A stretch of DNA of 64,000 nucleotides from Clostridia bacterium. GTDB lineage: Bacteria; Bacillota; Clostridia; Oscillospirales; CAG-272. Where the stretch lies: contig JAFTXX010000001.1 in assembly GCA_017461475.1 (NCBI GenBank), forward strand, positions 1-64,000, written 5' to 3'. How positions within the stretch are numbered: position 1 is the first letter of the stretch; each line of letters opens with the position of its first letter. The translations under genes were made by a program, and so were the position numbers. The notes under the pieces were generated by a model. The model had not been told where the DNA came from. It was given only the letters and a program-made list of their open reading frames with translations, and made no database searches. This document shows, one piece after another, positions 1 to 8,205 of this stretch.

Positions 1-93
1 ACAAAATGTGGAAAACTTGACTCTCAGCCTTGTTTTCTATCTTTTTTGTTGAATCTTTTCTCTTTCAAGCCTTCGCTTGCCTGATTCTATTTA

Positions 94-127
94 AAAAGGA
101 GTTTTGCTTCTTCGCAAAACTCCTTTT
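94..127. terminator. Intrinsic terminator hairpin, near-symmetric
   Basis: A perfect 14-bp stem (arms 94-107 and 114-127) encloses a 6-base loop TTCTTC. The outer stem is A on the left and T on the right, so it could end transcription in either direction. It most likely ends a plus-strand gene that lies before the window. Confidence 0.7.
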
Positions 128-139
128 GTCTTCAGTCTG

Positions 140-171
140 AACAGCCGAAGGCTTTGCCTTCGGCTGTTTTT
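140..171 (+). terminator. Second intrinsic terminator
   Basis: A perfect 13-bp GC-rich stem (140-152 with 156-168) has a 3-base TTT loop and ends in a T tract at 167-171. It lies just after the hairpin at 94-127, so two terminators separate the plus-strand gene upstream of the window from the minus-strand regulator that ends at 211. Confidence 0.75.
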
Positions 172-210
172 GCGTGTATAGAAAGTTTAACGCTAAACGA
201 TATTCTTCCA

Positions 211-1101
211 CTATTCCTTTTTAACTCCGCAAGCGACTTCCACTATTCCGCTTGCAAAGGCGGTGACGACAAATACGATCCAACCGGGGTGCCATAAGCC
301 GCCGAGAAAGCCGAGCAAGAGATACACCGCTACGGTTACCATCCACAAAACAGCGTTTATCGCCTCGGCGAGGGCATAGCGTTTTCTGCCTTCTTCGTCG
401 AGGTTTTCTTCTTTTTCATCGTAGTATTTTGACAGTGGGATAGACGCGTATATTATGAAGAATACCGACACTGCAACCATTGCAAGAAACAGCGCAGCGG
501 GGAAGACCGCTTCTTCGTTGCCTATCGCAAGTACACAGAGAAGCAGTACGCCGAGCAGAATGAATCCCACCGCCGCGGCGAGTATTATGCCGAAACGGCG
601 TAACTCCGCCGACTTTTCCTCATGTGTGAACAACGACTTGTAGCCTTTGTTTTCGTCGCGCGAGAAGAATGCGCTGTGTGATATACCCGCGTAGATGTAT
701 AATGCCACCGCCGCTGTAAGCGGTGCGAAGAACGCGACTATCGAGTAATCGCCAACAATCGGTTCAAGCAATATCATAGCGGACAGTCCTATTAATATCA
801 TAAATGTGGCAACCGCTATTTTAAAAGCAAACCCTTTTACAAACGCAGCGATTTCTTCTTTGTTGCCTTTGCATATATCTGCGGTGCTTTGCACGGCGGT
901 GTCCGCTTCGCCGCGGATAAGCGCATCGACCGAACAGCCGAAGAAATCTGCAATGCCGAGAAGTTTATCCATACTCGGTGCGGATGTGTCAGACTCCCAT
1001 GTATAAATCGTTTGGCGCGATACGCCGAGTTTTTCGCCAAGCTCCTCCTGCGAAAGACCGTGACGTTTGCGCATTTCTGCAAGATTTGTTCCGAAACTCA
1101 T
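211..1101 (-). CDS. Membrane-anchored XRE-family transcriptional regulator
   Basis: The 296-residue product has an N-terminal helix-turn-helix of the XRE/Cro type (about residues 5-62, with GLSQEELGEKLGVSRQTIY) and then about six predicted membrane helices between residues 92 and 292. Such HTH-plus-membrane proteins are common in Clostridia and are thought to sense membrane or envelope signals; the ligand is unknown. The start is supported by an AGGAGG-type site just upstream of ATG at 1101. A perfect palindrome lies about 80 bases upstream at 1181-1200 and could be its own operator, which is inference. The gene stands alone between a double terminator and a dispersed repeat. Confidence 0.85.
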   Translation of the reverse strand: MSFGTNLAEMRKRHGLSQEELGEKLGVSRQTIYTWESDTSAPSMDKLLGIADFFGCSVDALIRGEADTAVQSTADICKGNKEEIAAFVKGFAFKIAVATFMILIGLSAMILLEPIVGDYSIVAFFAPLTAAVALYIYAGISHSAFFSRDENKGYKSLFTHEEKSAELRRFGIILAAAVGFILLGVLLLCVLAIGNEEAVFPAALFLAMVAVSVFFIIYASIPLSKYYDEKEENLDEEGRKRYALAEAINAVLWMVTVAVYLLLGFLGGLWHPGWIVFVVTAFASGIVEVACGVKKE

Positions 1102-1180
1102 ATTTATGCCTCCTTGGTGGTTTCTTACCTTGATTTTACCGCAAAGAGAAGCAAAAGTCTATAAAGTTTGCCTGAAAATT

Positions 1181-1200
1181 ATGTAAGGAGTTCCTTACAT
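1181..1200. promoter_or_regulatory. Candidate operator palindrome upstream of XRE regulator
   Basis: ATGTAAGGA-GT-TCCTTACAT is a perfect 9-bp inverted repeat with a 2-base centre, placed 80-99 bases upstream of the XRE regulator start. A partial half-site (ATGTAAG) recurs at 1220-1226. The size and symmetry fit a dimeric HTH regulator. Autoregulation is inferred from position only. Confidence 0.5.
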
Positions 1201-1226
1201 CGCCGATTTTTTGGTGTTATGTAAGT

Positions 1227-1427
1227 AAAATTAATGATTAGTGTAGAAACAAACATCTCCCCGCGAGATCCTTCACTTCGCTGCGCTCCGTTCGAGGATG
1301 ACAAGCGGGGGGTGTTACTGTGCGTAAACAAAGGCTTTTTTAGCACTATGCTAAATCCCGCTCTTGTCATCCTTGAGCGTCAGCGTTGCGATCTCGGGCG
1401 GAGATGGCAGTTACATAGATATCAATT
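1227..1427 (+). repeat. Dispersed palindromic element, copy 1 (about 200 bp)
   Basis: This is one of four related copies (others at 36770-37013, 56614-56941 and 58580-58783). It begins AAAATTAATGATTA, then carries the arm ACATCTCCCCGCGAGATCC. The inner segment GAGGATGACAAGCGGGG is followed by the complementary CCCGCTCTTGTCATCC, and the right arm holds GATCTCGGGCGGAGATG. The right terminal repeat is decayed (GTTACATAGATATCAATT instead of TTTAATAAACATTAATTT). It fills the gap between the XRE regulator and the ParB-family gene. It has no coding capacity of its own and looks like a MITE-type non-autonomous element. Confidence 0.8.
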
Positions 1428-1434
1428 CGCCTCT

Positions 1435-2301
1435 TTACTCCGCCTTGCACTTCGGTATTCTCACCGTTATTTCATACATGTCGCCGAGGTCTTTTTTCTG
1501 TGTTTTTGCGTCGATGCCCGCGCGGTTCATTATGTCAACGGCGCGGTCAAGGGTGTTGTAGAACAGGCGTATGTCTTTTACAAGCGCGGTGCGCGGCTTT
1601 CTCTCGGTTTTTTCGGGTGTGGTTTCTTTTATGAGCCGCGAAATAAATTCCTCGGTGTCGGCTACATTGTACCCTCGCTCGACTATTGTTCCGAGTGCGG
1701 CGCGGCGCATACGGGTGTCCGCTATGCGGAGCAGGGCGCGGGCATGGCGCTCGGTGAGGTGCTTTTCGATGATGATTTTCTGTTCAAATTCGTCAAATCG
1801 TAAGAGGCGCAGTTTGTTTGCTACATACGATTGGCTGACAGAGATTTTTGCGGCAACTTCCTCTTGCGTCAGTCCGTAAAGGTTTATCAGCGCGGACAGA
1901 GCGTTTGCTTCTTCAAAAATGTTTAAGTCCTCACGCTGGAGATTTTCAATTATCGCAAGTTCCGCGCTCTTTAAACTGTCGGCTTCGATAATGATGCAGG
2001 GAACATCGGAAAGTCCGAGCAGTTTTGCAGCACGCAGACGGCGCTCGCCCGAGATGAGTTCATAGACACCGTTGAAATCGTCAATGTCACCCTCGCTTAC
2101 GGGCTTACGAACGCAGAGCGGCTGCAAAATGCCGTGCAGTCTTATGCTGTCGGCAAGGCGAAGCGTTTCGTTTGAGTCAAAATATTTGCGCGGTTGTGCG
2201 GGATTAGGCAGTATGCGGCAAATCGGAATCTTATGTACCTTGTCGCATGAGTCCTCTTTTGAAAGTCCGAGTTTGGGCAATACGTTTTGTAATATGTTCA
2301 T
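1435..2301 (-). CDS. ParB/Spo0J/Noc-family DNA-binding protein
   Basis: The 288-residue product has the ParB N-terminal nuclease/CTPase-like domain with the GERRLRA box (residues 85-91), the box ENLQREDLN (about 119-127), and a central helix-turn-helix (about 144-168, TQEEVAAKISVSQSYVANKL). ParB proteins bind parS sites as CTP-dependent clamps; Noc, a close paralogue, protects the nucleoid from division. In Bacillus, noc follows rsmG directly and parA-parB come next. Here a single ParB-type gene follows rsmG with no parA in the window, so Noc is as likely as Spo0J. ATG at 2301 has a GGAGG site. A terminator separates it from rsmG, so it is probably transcribed separately. Confidence 0.88.
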   Translation of the reverse strand: MNILQNVLPKLGLSKEDSCDKVHKIPICRILPNPAQPRKYFDSNETLRLADSIRLHGILQPLCVRKPVSEGDIDDFNGVYELISGERRLRAAKLLGLSDVPCIIIEADSLKSAELAIIENLQREDLNIFEEANALSALINLYGLTQEEVAAKISVSQSYVANKLRLLRFDEFEQKIIIEKHLTERHARALLRIADTRMRRAALGTIVERGYNVADTEEFISRLIKETTPEKTERKPRTALVKDIRLFYNTLDRAVDIMNRAGIDAKTQKKDLGDMYEITVRIPKCKAE

Positions 2302-2380
2302 TTTTATTTCCTCCGTGCTACTATCCTATAATTTTCGCGGGGAAATAAACAAAGAAAACGCGCATGTCTTTTCCCGTTTG

Positions 2381-2404
2381 GAATTGCCGAAAAAACGGCA
2401 ATTC
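2381..2404. other. Hairpin in the parB/noc leader
   Basis: GAATTGCCG, an A6 loop and CGGCAATTC form a perfect 9-bp inverted repeat between rsmG and the ParB-family gene. On the minus strand it is followed by no T run, so it is not a typical terminator. It could be a protein site or an mRNA leader hairpin. Confidence 0.45.
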
Positions 2405-2439
2405 GGCGGAGGAATGCGGCATTTGCGTTTAATAACAGA

Positions 2440-2467
2440 AAAAAGCCGCAGTTTAAAGCGGCTTTTT
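2440..2467 (-). terminator. Terminator of the mnmG-rsmG operon
   Basis: AAAAAGCCGC (2440-2449) and GCGGCTTTTT (2458-2467) form a 10-bp stem with an 8-base loop. Read on the minus strand, the stem ends in a T run. It overlaps the last codons of rsmG. Confidence 0.75.
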
Positions 2468-3211
2468 CTTGATTTGTGAGTTATTTCTTGGATAAATTTT
2501 TTCTGTGGGAGAGATTTTTTTGATTCCCGCAATCATGCGCGTCTGAGGTTCGCCCTCGCTTTTTGTATCGCAGAGCGTGAATTCATCGAAAAATATCACT
2601 TCGGCGCGGAGAGTGGAGAAGGCATTTTTCGCCTCGTCAAGTTCTTCTTTGCCGCTTTTTGCCTTCATCGGCAAAAATACGCCGCCGACCTTGAGGAGAG
2701 GTATGCAATACTCCGCCAAAATATTGAGACGGGCAACGGCACGTGCCGTCGCATAGTCGTATTTCCCGCGCAATTCACCCGTTGCGGCATCCTCTGCGCG
2801 AGCGGTTACGGCAGTGAGATTGGTAAGTCCGAGACGCGCCGCGCATTCACGCACATAAACAATACGCTTGTCGGTGGAGTCAATGGCTGTAACACTGATA
2901 TCTGGACGCGCAATTGCAAGCGGCAGAGAGGGGAAGCCCGCGCCGCAGCCTACGTCAATAACACTTCGGTTCGATTCGATATGCTGTGCAACGGTGAGAC
3001 TGTCGGCATAGTGTTTCAAAATGACCTCGCTTGGCTCGGTTATGGCGGTGAGGTTCATCACCGCGTTTTGCTCGAGCATATATTCGGTGAGCGCAAAAAA
3101 CTTGTCAATGAGCCTGTCTTTGATAAACTCATCAAGTTCGTTTTCCATGAAAATGCGGCGGTATTCCGCGGCGAAATCTTCTTTATTTAATTTAACTTCA
3201 GTTTTGTTCAT
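2453..3211 (-). CDS. rsmG: 16S rRNA (guanine527-N7)-methyltransferase RsmG
   Basis: RsmG methylates N7 of G527 in 16S rRNA using S-adenosylmethionine. The 252-residue product has the class I methyltransferase fold with the SAM loop VIDVGCGAGFPSLPLAI (residues 84-100) and the family segments NLTAITEP (53-60) and KHYADSL (66-72). The start overlaps the end of mnmG by 14 bases, so the two are translationally linked, as in many Firmicutes. The lysine-rich C-terminal tail (about 15 residues) goes beyond the conserved fold and overlaps the terminator hairpin. Confidence 0.95.
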   Translation of the reverse strand: MNKTEVKLNKEDFAAEYRRIFMENELDEFIKDRLIDKFFALTEYMLEQNAVMNLTAITEPSEVILKHYADSLTVAQHIESNRSVIDVGCGAGFPSLPLAIARPDISVTAIDSTDKRIVYVRECAARLGLTNLTAVTARAEDAATGELRGKYDYATARAVARLNILAEYCIPLLKVGGVFLPMKAKSGKEELDEAKNAFSTLRAEVIFFDEFTLCDTKSEGEPQTRMIAGIKKISPTEKIYPRNNSQIKKKPL

Positions 3212-5090
3212 GCTTTGTCTCCGAAAGTCTTATCAGCAGTACCGAAATGTCGGCGGGGTTGACGCCCGAAATACGCATTGCCTGACCTATCGACAGTGGG
3301 CGTATCTTTTGCAGTTTCTGCCGCGCCTCAATGCGCAGACCGCCTATCTTGTCATAGTCGATGTCGGCGGGAATGAGTTTTTCCTCAAGTTTTGCAAGTT
3401 TTTGGACCTCGGAAAGTTCGCGGCGGATGTATCCCTCGTACTTTATGCGTATCTCCGCGCTCTTTGAAACCGCGCGCGAAAGCGCGGGTCGGTTTTCGTC
3501 AACCGCGGCGAGTATTTCATATGAAAGTTCAGGTCGGCGAAGCAGGTCGGCAAGTTTCACGCCGTTTGTCACCTCTGTTGAGCCATGCTCACGCAGAAGT
3601 GCGTTGAGTTTTTCGCTCGGGCCGAGGTTTGTGGAATTTATGCGGTTAATTTCTTCTTCAATCTGCTTTTGCTTTTCAAGGAAAGCGGCATATCTCTCGT
3701 CGGAAATAAGTCCCACTCTGTGACCGAGATGGGTAAGGCGCTCGTCCGCGTTGTCCTGACGCAAGATAAGGCGGTACTCACTGCGCGAGGTCATAATGCG
3801 GTAAGGCTCTTTTGTTCCCTTTGTCACAAGGTCGTCGATAAGCGTGCCGATGTAGGAACTTGCGCGGGTGAGGACTAGCGGCTCTTCGCCTTTTATCTTC
3901 ATCGCGGCGTTGATACCTGCAATAAGTCCTTGCGCGGCGGCTTCTTCATATCCGCTTGTGCCGTTGAACTGTCCCGCGCCGTAAAGTCCTGAAATGTTTT
4001 TAAATTCAAGCGTCGGGTAAAGTTCGGTGGGGTCAACGCAGTCGTATTCAATTGCGTATGCGTAGCGCATTATCTCGGCGTTTTCAAAGCCGTCGAGCGA
4101 GCGGAGCATCTCATATTGCACATCGGTTGGGAGCGAGGTTGAAAACCCCTGAATGTACATTTCTTCGGTATTTTCACCCATCGGTTCAACAAAAAGTTGA
4201 TGGCGCTCCTTGTCGGCAAAACGAGTGAGTTTGTCCTCGATAGAGGGGCAGTAGCGAGGACCTGTGCCGTGAATTTTGCCCGAGTACATCGCACTGCGTG
4301 TGATGTTGGATTTTATAATGTCGTGTGTGTTCTGATTGGTGTATACAATGTGGCAGGGAATCTGTTTAATGCCGTCAAACGCATGCTCGTCAGTCTCCAC
4401 CGAGTAGGGGGTGATCTCCTCTTCGCCCGGCTGAACCTCCAGGCGGGAAAGGTCAATTGACGCACGCTTTACACGTGCGGGTGTACCCGTCTTGAAACGC
4501 ATGAGCGTAACGCCTTTTTCTCGGAGAGATGCCGATAAACCCTCGGCTCCCATAAGACCGTCGGGGCCGCTCTTGTAGGATACGTCGCCGACAAAAACTT
4601 CACTTGAAAGGTAGGTTCCCGTACAGATAATTGCCGCGTCAACTTCCCATTTTTCACCGAGTGCGGTAACAAGCGCGGTGATTTTCTGCTTGCCGCCGAC
4701 CTCTTCGGTTTCGATTTTGACTATCTCGCTCTGGATAAGGCGCAGATTGTCTGTGGTTTCAAGCGTGTGCTTCATAAGCGCGCGGTATTTTGCACGGTCT
4801 GCCTGTATGCGCTTTGAGTGAACCGCGGCACCCTTGCCGAGGTTCAAAGTGCGGCTTTGCAGAGTTACCTTGTCAGCCGCCTTGCCCATCTCGCCGCCAA
4901 GCGCGTCAATTTCAAAAACAAGGTGACCCTTGCCCGTGCCGCCGATAGACGGATTGCAGGGGAGGTTTGCCACAGAGTCAAGATTTATTGTAAAAAGCAC
5001 GGTGTCAAGCCCGAGCCTTGCGCATGCAAGCGCGGCTTCAATGCCCGCGTGTCCCGCGCCGATAACGCCTACGCGTGTTTTATGTGTCAT
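3198..5090 (-). CDS. mnmG: tRNA uridine-5-carboxymethylaminomethyl modification enzyme MnmG (GidA)
   Basis: MnmG is the FAD-dependent partner of MnmE that builds the (carboxymethyl)aminomethyl group on wobble uridine 34 of several tRNAs. The 630-residue length is normal. The FAD-binding GVIGAGHAGIEAALACAR is at residues 8-25, followed by the family signature CNPSIGGTGKGHLVFEIDAL. An AAGGAGGAG site precedes ATG at 5090. It sits 13 bases after rlmH and overlaps rsmG. mnmE, often adjacent, is not in the window. Confidence 0.97.
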   Translation of the reverse strand: MTHKTRVGVIGAGHAGIEAALACARLGLDTVLFTINLDSVANLPCNPSIGGTGKGHLVFEIDALGGEMGKAADKVTLQSRTLNLGKGAAVHSKRIQADRAKYRALMKHTLETTDNLRLIQSEIVKIETEEVGGKQKITALVTALGEKWEVDAAIICTGTYLSSEVFVGDVSYKSGPDGLMGAEGLSASLREKGVTLMRFKTGTPARVKRASIDLSRLEVQPGEEEITPYSVETDEHAFDGIKQIPCHIVYTNQNTHDIIKSNITRSAMYSGKIHGTGPRYCPSIEDKLTRFADKERHQLFVEPMGENTEEMYIQGFSTSLPTDVQYEMLRSLDGFENAEIMRYAYAIEYDCVDPTELYPTLEFKNISGLYGAGQFNGTSGYEEAAAQGLIAGINAAMKIKGEEPLVLTRASSYIGTLIDDLVTKGTKEPYRIMTSRSEYRLILRQDNADERLTHLGHRVGLISDERYAAFLEKQKQIEEEINRINSTNLGPSEKLNALLREHGSTEVTNGVKLADLLRRPELSYEILAAVDENRPALSRAVSKSAEIRIKYEGYIRRELSEVQKLAKLEEKLIPADIDYDKIGGLRIEARQKLQKIRPLSIGQAMRISGVNPADISVLLIRLSETKHEQN

Positions 5091-5103
5091 GTGGACTCCT
5101 CCT

Positions 5104-5580
5104 TTACTTATGATACTTTCCGCCGTTGGCGATTGAGAGCGCGCGGTAAATTGCCTCAGTTAAAATTACCCGCATAAGTCTGTGCGGGAAGGTCAGTGCG
5201 GAGACTGACAGGCGGTAGTCGCACGCCGATTTAACTTTCGGCGATAGACCGTGCGACGAGCCGATGATAAAGCATATCTCGCCCTGCGTGTCCTTGGCGG
5301 CACTCACAAGTTCTGCGAGTTTTTCGCTGGAGAGGGATTTTCCCTCAACGCAAAGCGCAACCTTGTACGCACGCGGGGGAATGGCATCGAGAATGGCTTT
5401 GCCCTCTTTTTCAAGCGCCGCGGCGATGTCGCCTTCGCGCAGGTTGTCAAGGTTTTCTTCTTTTAAATTTATGTCACGCACCTCTGCATACGCAGAAATG
5501 CGTTTTTCGTATTCTTTTATAGCCTCGGCAAAGTATTTTTCTTTCATGTTGCCGACGGAGATTATCGTTATTTTGAACAT
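5104..5580 (-). CDS. rlmH: 23S rRNA (pseudouridine1915-N3)-methyltransferase RlmH
   Basis: RlmH is a SPOUT methyltransferase that modifies pseudouridine 1915 in helix 69 of 23S rRNA. The 158-residue length fits the family (156-160). The knot region shows FIIGSSHGLSPKVK and the C-terminal signature FPHRLMRVILTEAIYRAL ending in GGKYHK. Its ATG shares one base with the TAA stop of the upstream metallo-beta-lactamase gene (TAATG), which suggests coupled translation. Confidence 0.96.
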   Translation of the reverse strand: MFKITIISVGNMKEKYFAEAIKEYEKRISAYAEVRDINLKEENLDNLREGDIAAALEKEGKAILDAIPPRAYKVALCVEGKSLSSEKLAELVSAAKDTQGEICFIIGSSHGLSPKVKSACDYRLSVSALTFPHRLMRVILTEAIYRALSIANGGKYHK

Positions 5581-6347
5581 TATATAAGCCGAGTAGGCTC
5601 ACCCTCCCTTGCAACGTCAATATGTATTCCGAGGTTAAGGCTCATTGCGGCTTTCAGCGCCTCGGCGGGAGTGTTGTTTTCGCCCGAAAGGTGCGCAAGC
5701 AGAATGTCGCGCGTACCGCTTGCGACAAGTTCGGGCAGAAATGCCGAGCAGTCCGCGTTTGAAAGATGACCGCGCGGAGAGCCTATGCGCACTTTCAGCC
5801 ACGCGGGATAGGGGCCGTCATGCAGCATTTGCAAATCATGGTTCGACTCGATAACAACAGCAGAGGAACCGAGCAGATTTTCGCGTATCTCGCGGGTTAT
5901 ATGTCCGATGTCGGTGGCGTAGCCGATTTTTTCGCCGCTCGGAAGTCCTATCGTGTAACCGACGCTCATGTCGCTGTCGTGCGGGGTGGGGAATGAGCGC
6001 ACCGTAATGTCGCCGATTTTCTCCTCAAAGAGGGGAGAATGGCAAATAAGATTGCTTTTTACATATGAAGTGGTGGCGAGAACCTTTTTCGCCGAGTCCT
6101 CGGTCATATGTATCGGTATGCGGAATTTCTTTGACAGCATTTCAAGCGCGCTTATATGGTCGGAATGCTCATGTGTGATAAAAATCGCCTTGATACGGCT
6201 GATGTCGCCGCCAACGCTCGTCAGCGCGCTTGTCAGCGCACGCATACTGCGTCCCGCGTCAATGAGTATCTCGTCAGAGCCAACGCGAATGTATGTGCAG
6301 TTGCCCTTTGACCCCGAGTAAAGCGAGACCAGCGAAACGTTTTCCAT
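5580..6347 (-). CDS. MBL-fold metallohydrolase (YycJ/WalJ-like)
   Basis: The 255-residue metallo-beta-lactamase fold protein carries the metal-binding THEHSDH motif (residues 58-64), an N-terminal SLYSGSKGNCTYIRVG and later conserved His/Asp segments (TPHDSDMS, ESNHD, HLSGEN). It resembles the YycJ/WalJ group of predicted exonucleases, which in Bacillus lies in the walKR operon; no two-component genes accompany it here. It is the first gene of the operon to rlmH-mnmG-rsmG, with AAGGAG upstream of ATG and a good promoter at 6380-6408. Confidence 0.85.
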   Translation of the reverse strand: MENVSLVSLYSGSKGNCTYIRVGSDEILIDAGRSMRALTSALTSVGGDISRIKAIFITHEHSDHISALEMLSKKFRIPIHMTEDSAKKVLATTSYVKSNLICHSPLFEEKIGDITVRSFPTPHDSDMSVGYTIGLPSGEKIGYATDIGHITREIRENLLGSSAVVIESNHDLQMLHDGPYPAWLKVRIGSPRGHLSNADCSAFLPELVASGTRDILLAHLSGENNTPAEALKAAMSLNLGIHIDVAREGEPTRLI

Positions 6348-6379
6348 ATAAGCACTCCTTTCCGAAAAAATCTCATATT

Positions 6380-6408
6380 ATTATACCGCTTCATGTAGAA
6401 TAATGCAA
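6380..6408 (-). promoter_or_regulatory. Sigma-A promoter of the MBL-rlmH-mnmG-rsmG operon
   Basis: On the minus strand TTGCAT (6403-6408) is separated by 17 bases from TATAAT (6380-6385), 33 bases upstream of the first gene. The spacing is ideal and the -10 box matches the consensus exactly. Confidence 0.75.
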
Positions 6409-6454
6409 GAGGGAATTGATTTATGTAAGCAAAGTCCCTCATCCGGCACTATAA

Positions 6455-6488
6455 AAAAGCATCAAGCTTTTTCAAACTTGATGCTTTT
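6455..6488 (-). terminator. galK terminator
   Basis: A perfect 12-bp stem (6455-6466 with 6477-6488) just after the galactokinase stop reads into a T run on the minus strand. It separates galK from the promoter of the next operon. Confidence 0.8.
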
Positions 6489-6502
6489 AAACTATTCTTT
6501 AA

Positions 6503-7783
6503 TTAATATACCTTAATAGCGCCCTCGGGACGGATGGACATTACTACGCAGGAGCCAAATCCGAACGCGGTGTCCATGTACTTTCTGTACTCGTCAACGT
6601 CGGCGTGGGGAACGAATGCCTGGATAGTACCTGCGAATCCGCCGCCGTGTACGCGGTATGCACCGCCCTTGCCGCTGAGTGCGTCATCGGTGAGGCAAAG
6701 TGCAAGGGAGAGACCCTGCTCGCGGACATTCTTTGTGGTGAATACGTTCTGGAGGTACTTGTAGGAGGAGTTGCCCGAAGCCTTCATGTACTCGAAGAAG
6801 GTGTCGAGGTCGCCGTTCTCAAGCGCCTTTTTCTGAACTGCAACGCGCTCGTTCTCGTTTGCAAAGTGAAGTGCGCGGAGAATTGCACGGTCGCCGACTG
6901 TTTCGCGGAGTACGGGAACTGCGCCGATGATCTGCTCCTTGGTAACCTCACGGAGAGCAACCTTGCCGAAGTGTGCGGCAACTGCCTTCATCTCCGCGGG
7001 AACGGAAGCGTAGTCATCGTTGAGGTCAGCGTGGTTGCCGCCTGTGTTGGTGATGCAGAGGCTGTAGCCTGCAGCGCTCATGTCAAATGCGAGAGGCTCG
7101 ATAATGGGAGCCTTGGGGTCAGCAAAGTCAATTGCAACGAAGCCGCCTACAGCGCAAGCGGTCTGGTCCATAAGGCCGCAGGGCTTGCCGAAGTAAACGT
7201 TCTCGGAGAACTGAGCAATGCGGGCAACCTCGGCGTTGTCAACAGAGCCGTCGTTGTAGAAGTGGTTAACGATGTTACCGACCATTACTTCAAATGCCGC
7301 GGAAGAGGAAAGACCGCTGCCCTTATGTACATTGTTGGTGGTGAAAGCGTCAAAACCGCCTGCCTTATGACCGTAGTTCTGGAAACCCTGAACCATGCCT
7401 GCGATAAGCGCGCGGGACTTGAAGAAGTAGTCGGAGTTCGGCTCCTTGCATTCTTCAACAGTCATTCTGTCCTCGGTGTAGCCCTCGCTGCGGAGACGAA
7501 CGAGACCGTCGTCATTCTTTGCAGCAACGGCAATGATGTCGAGGTTGATTGCGGCAGCGAGAACGCAACCGTGGTTATGGTCGGTGTGGTTGCCGGAGAT
7601 TTCGCTTCTGCCGGGAACGGAGAAGAGAGAAACGTCACGGTCAACACCGTAGTTTTCTTCAAAATTTTTGATAGTGCGGATGTAGCGTGCTTTCTGCATA
7701 TCGGTATCGTTTGCATAAAGCTTAGCAAAAATGCTATCAAGCGCACCGCTCTCGATATTCTTGATAAGTTCGGTAGTCTTCAT
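6503..7783 (-). CDS. galK: Galactokinase-family GHMP kinase
   Basis: GHMP sugar kinase of 426 residues. Motif 1 reads PGRSEISGNHTDHNHG (residues 58-73), motif 2 is KGSGLSSSAAFE, the MDQ segment with the predicted catalytic Asp is CGLMDQTACAVGG, and motif 3 is VHGGGFAGTIQAF. Galactokinases make galactose 1-phosphate in the Leloir pathway. Canonical enzymes have GEHTDY in motif 1; here it is GNHTDH, so the Glu that contacts the sugar is Asn. That variant is seen in Firmicute galactokinase-like proteins, and substrate range could differ. It is a single-gene unit with its own promoter and terminator; no galT or galE is near. AAGGAG precedes ATG at 7783. Confidence 0.85.
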   Translation of the reverse strand: MKTTELIKNIESGALDSIFAKLYANDTDMQKARYIRTIKNFEENYGVDRDVSLFSVPGRSEISGNHTDHNHGCVLAAAINLDIIAVAAKNDDGLVRLRSEGYTEDRMTVEECKEPNSDYFFKSRALIAGMVQGFQNYGHKAGGFDAFTTNNVHKGSGLSSSAAFEVMVGNIVNHFYNDGSVDNAEVARIAQFSENVYFGKPCGLMDQTACAVGGFVAIDFADPKAPIIEPLAFDMSAAGYSLCITNTGGNHADLNDDYASVPAEMKAVAAHFGKVALREVTKEQIIGAVPVLRETVGDRAILRALHFANENERVAVQKKALENGDLDTFFEYMKASGNSSYKYLQNVFTTKNVREQGLSLALCLTDDALSGKGGAYRVHGGGFAGTIQAFVPHADVDEYRKYMDTAFGFGSCVVMSIRPEGAIKVY

Positions 7784-7826
7784 GATAAAAAACTCCTTTA
7801 TATGTTAGATTTTTGACTTTAACTTT

Positions 7827-7855
7827 ATTATAAATGTAAATTTCAAATCTCTCAA
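7827..7855 (-). promoter_or_regulatory. Sigma-A promoter of galK
   Basis: On the minus strand TTGAGA (7850-7855), a 17-base spacer and TATAAT (7827-7832) lie 43 bases upstream of the galK start. Confidence 0.7.
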
Positions 7856-8103
7856 TACTAAATCTTTGAGACTTTTTCTTAAAAAATCATACTTTTTTAC
7901 ACATTAAACATTTTAACATATAATTTCAAATTTGTAAAGATTTTTAACAGTTTAATTTGATGCGTCCCAAAAGAGGGCAATTTTGTTCAATTCCTGTTGA
8001 ATAAAATTATATATTATTATATAATAAAAACACAATAAAACGGGCAAAAATGGGGTCGCGAATGTGAAAAACGGCGATTTTTGAACGAAAATGCATTTTG
8101 CAT
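7856..8103. other. AT-rich divergent intergenic region
   Basis: This is most of the 422-base gap between the divergent galK and the InlB-repeat gene. It is very A+T rich, with no ORF, no strong hairpin and no match to the repeats elsewhere in the window. Apart from the two flanking promoters I see nothing definable in it. Confidence 0.6.
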
Positions 8104-8132
8104 TTGCTTTTTGTTTCAGTTTGTATTATAAT
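8104..8132 (+). promoter_or_regulatory. Sigma-A promoter of the secreted-protein operon
   Basis: TTGCTT (8104-8109), a 17-base spacer and a perfect TATAAT (8127-8132) lie 73 bases upstream of the 1380-residue protein gene. Confidence 0.7.
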
Positions 8133-8205
8133 GTCCTTTACTGTACGTCAGGACGGCTTTATTACTTATTTTAAATATTGAAAGCAGAGAGGATGAATCG
8201 AAAGA

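Noticed and set aside
1234..1803. Open frame of 189 codons on the plus strand across the dispersed element and the 3' part of the ParB gene
   Set aside because: It runs antisense to the ParB-family gene and over a palindromic repeat. The peptide is Arg/Cys-rich without a family match. Spurious.
6605..7816. 403-codon open frame antisense to galK
   Set aside because: It is the complement frame of a well-supported galactokinase; the long frame follows from codon bias. No ribosome site or family match.
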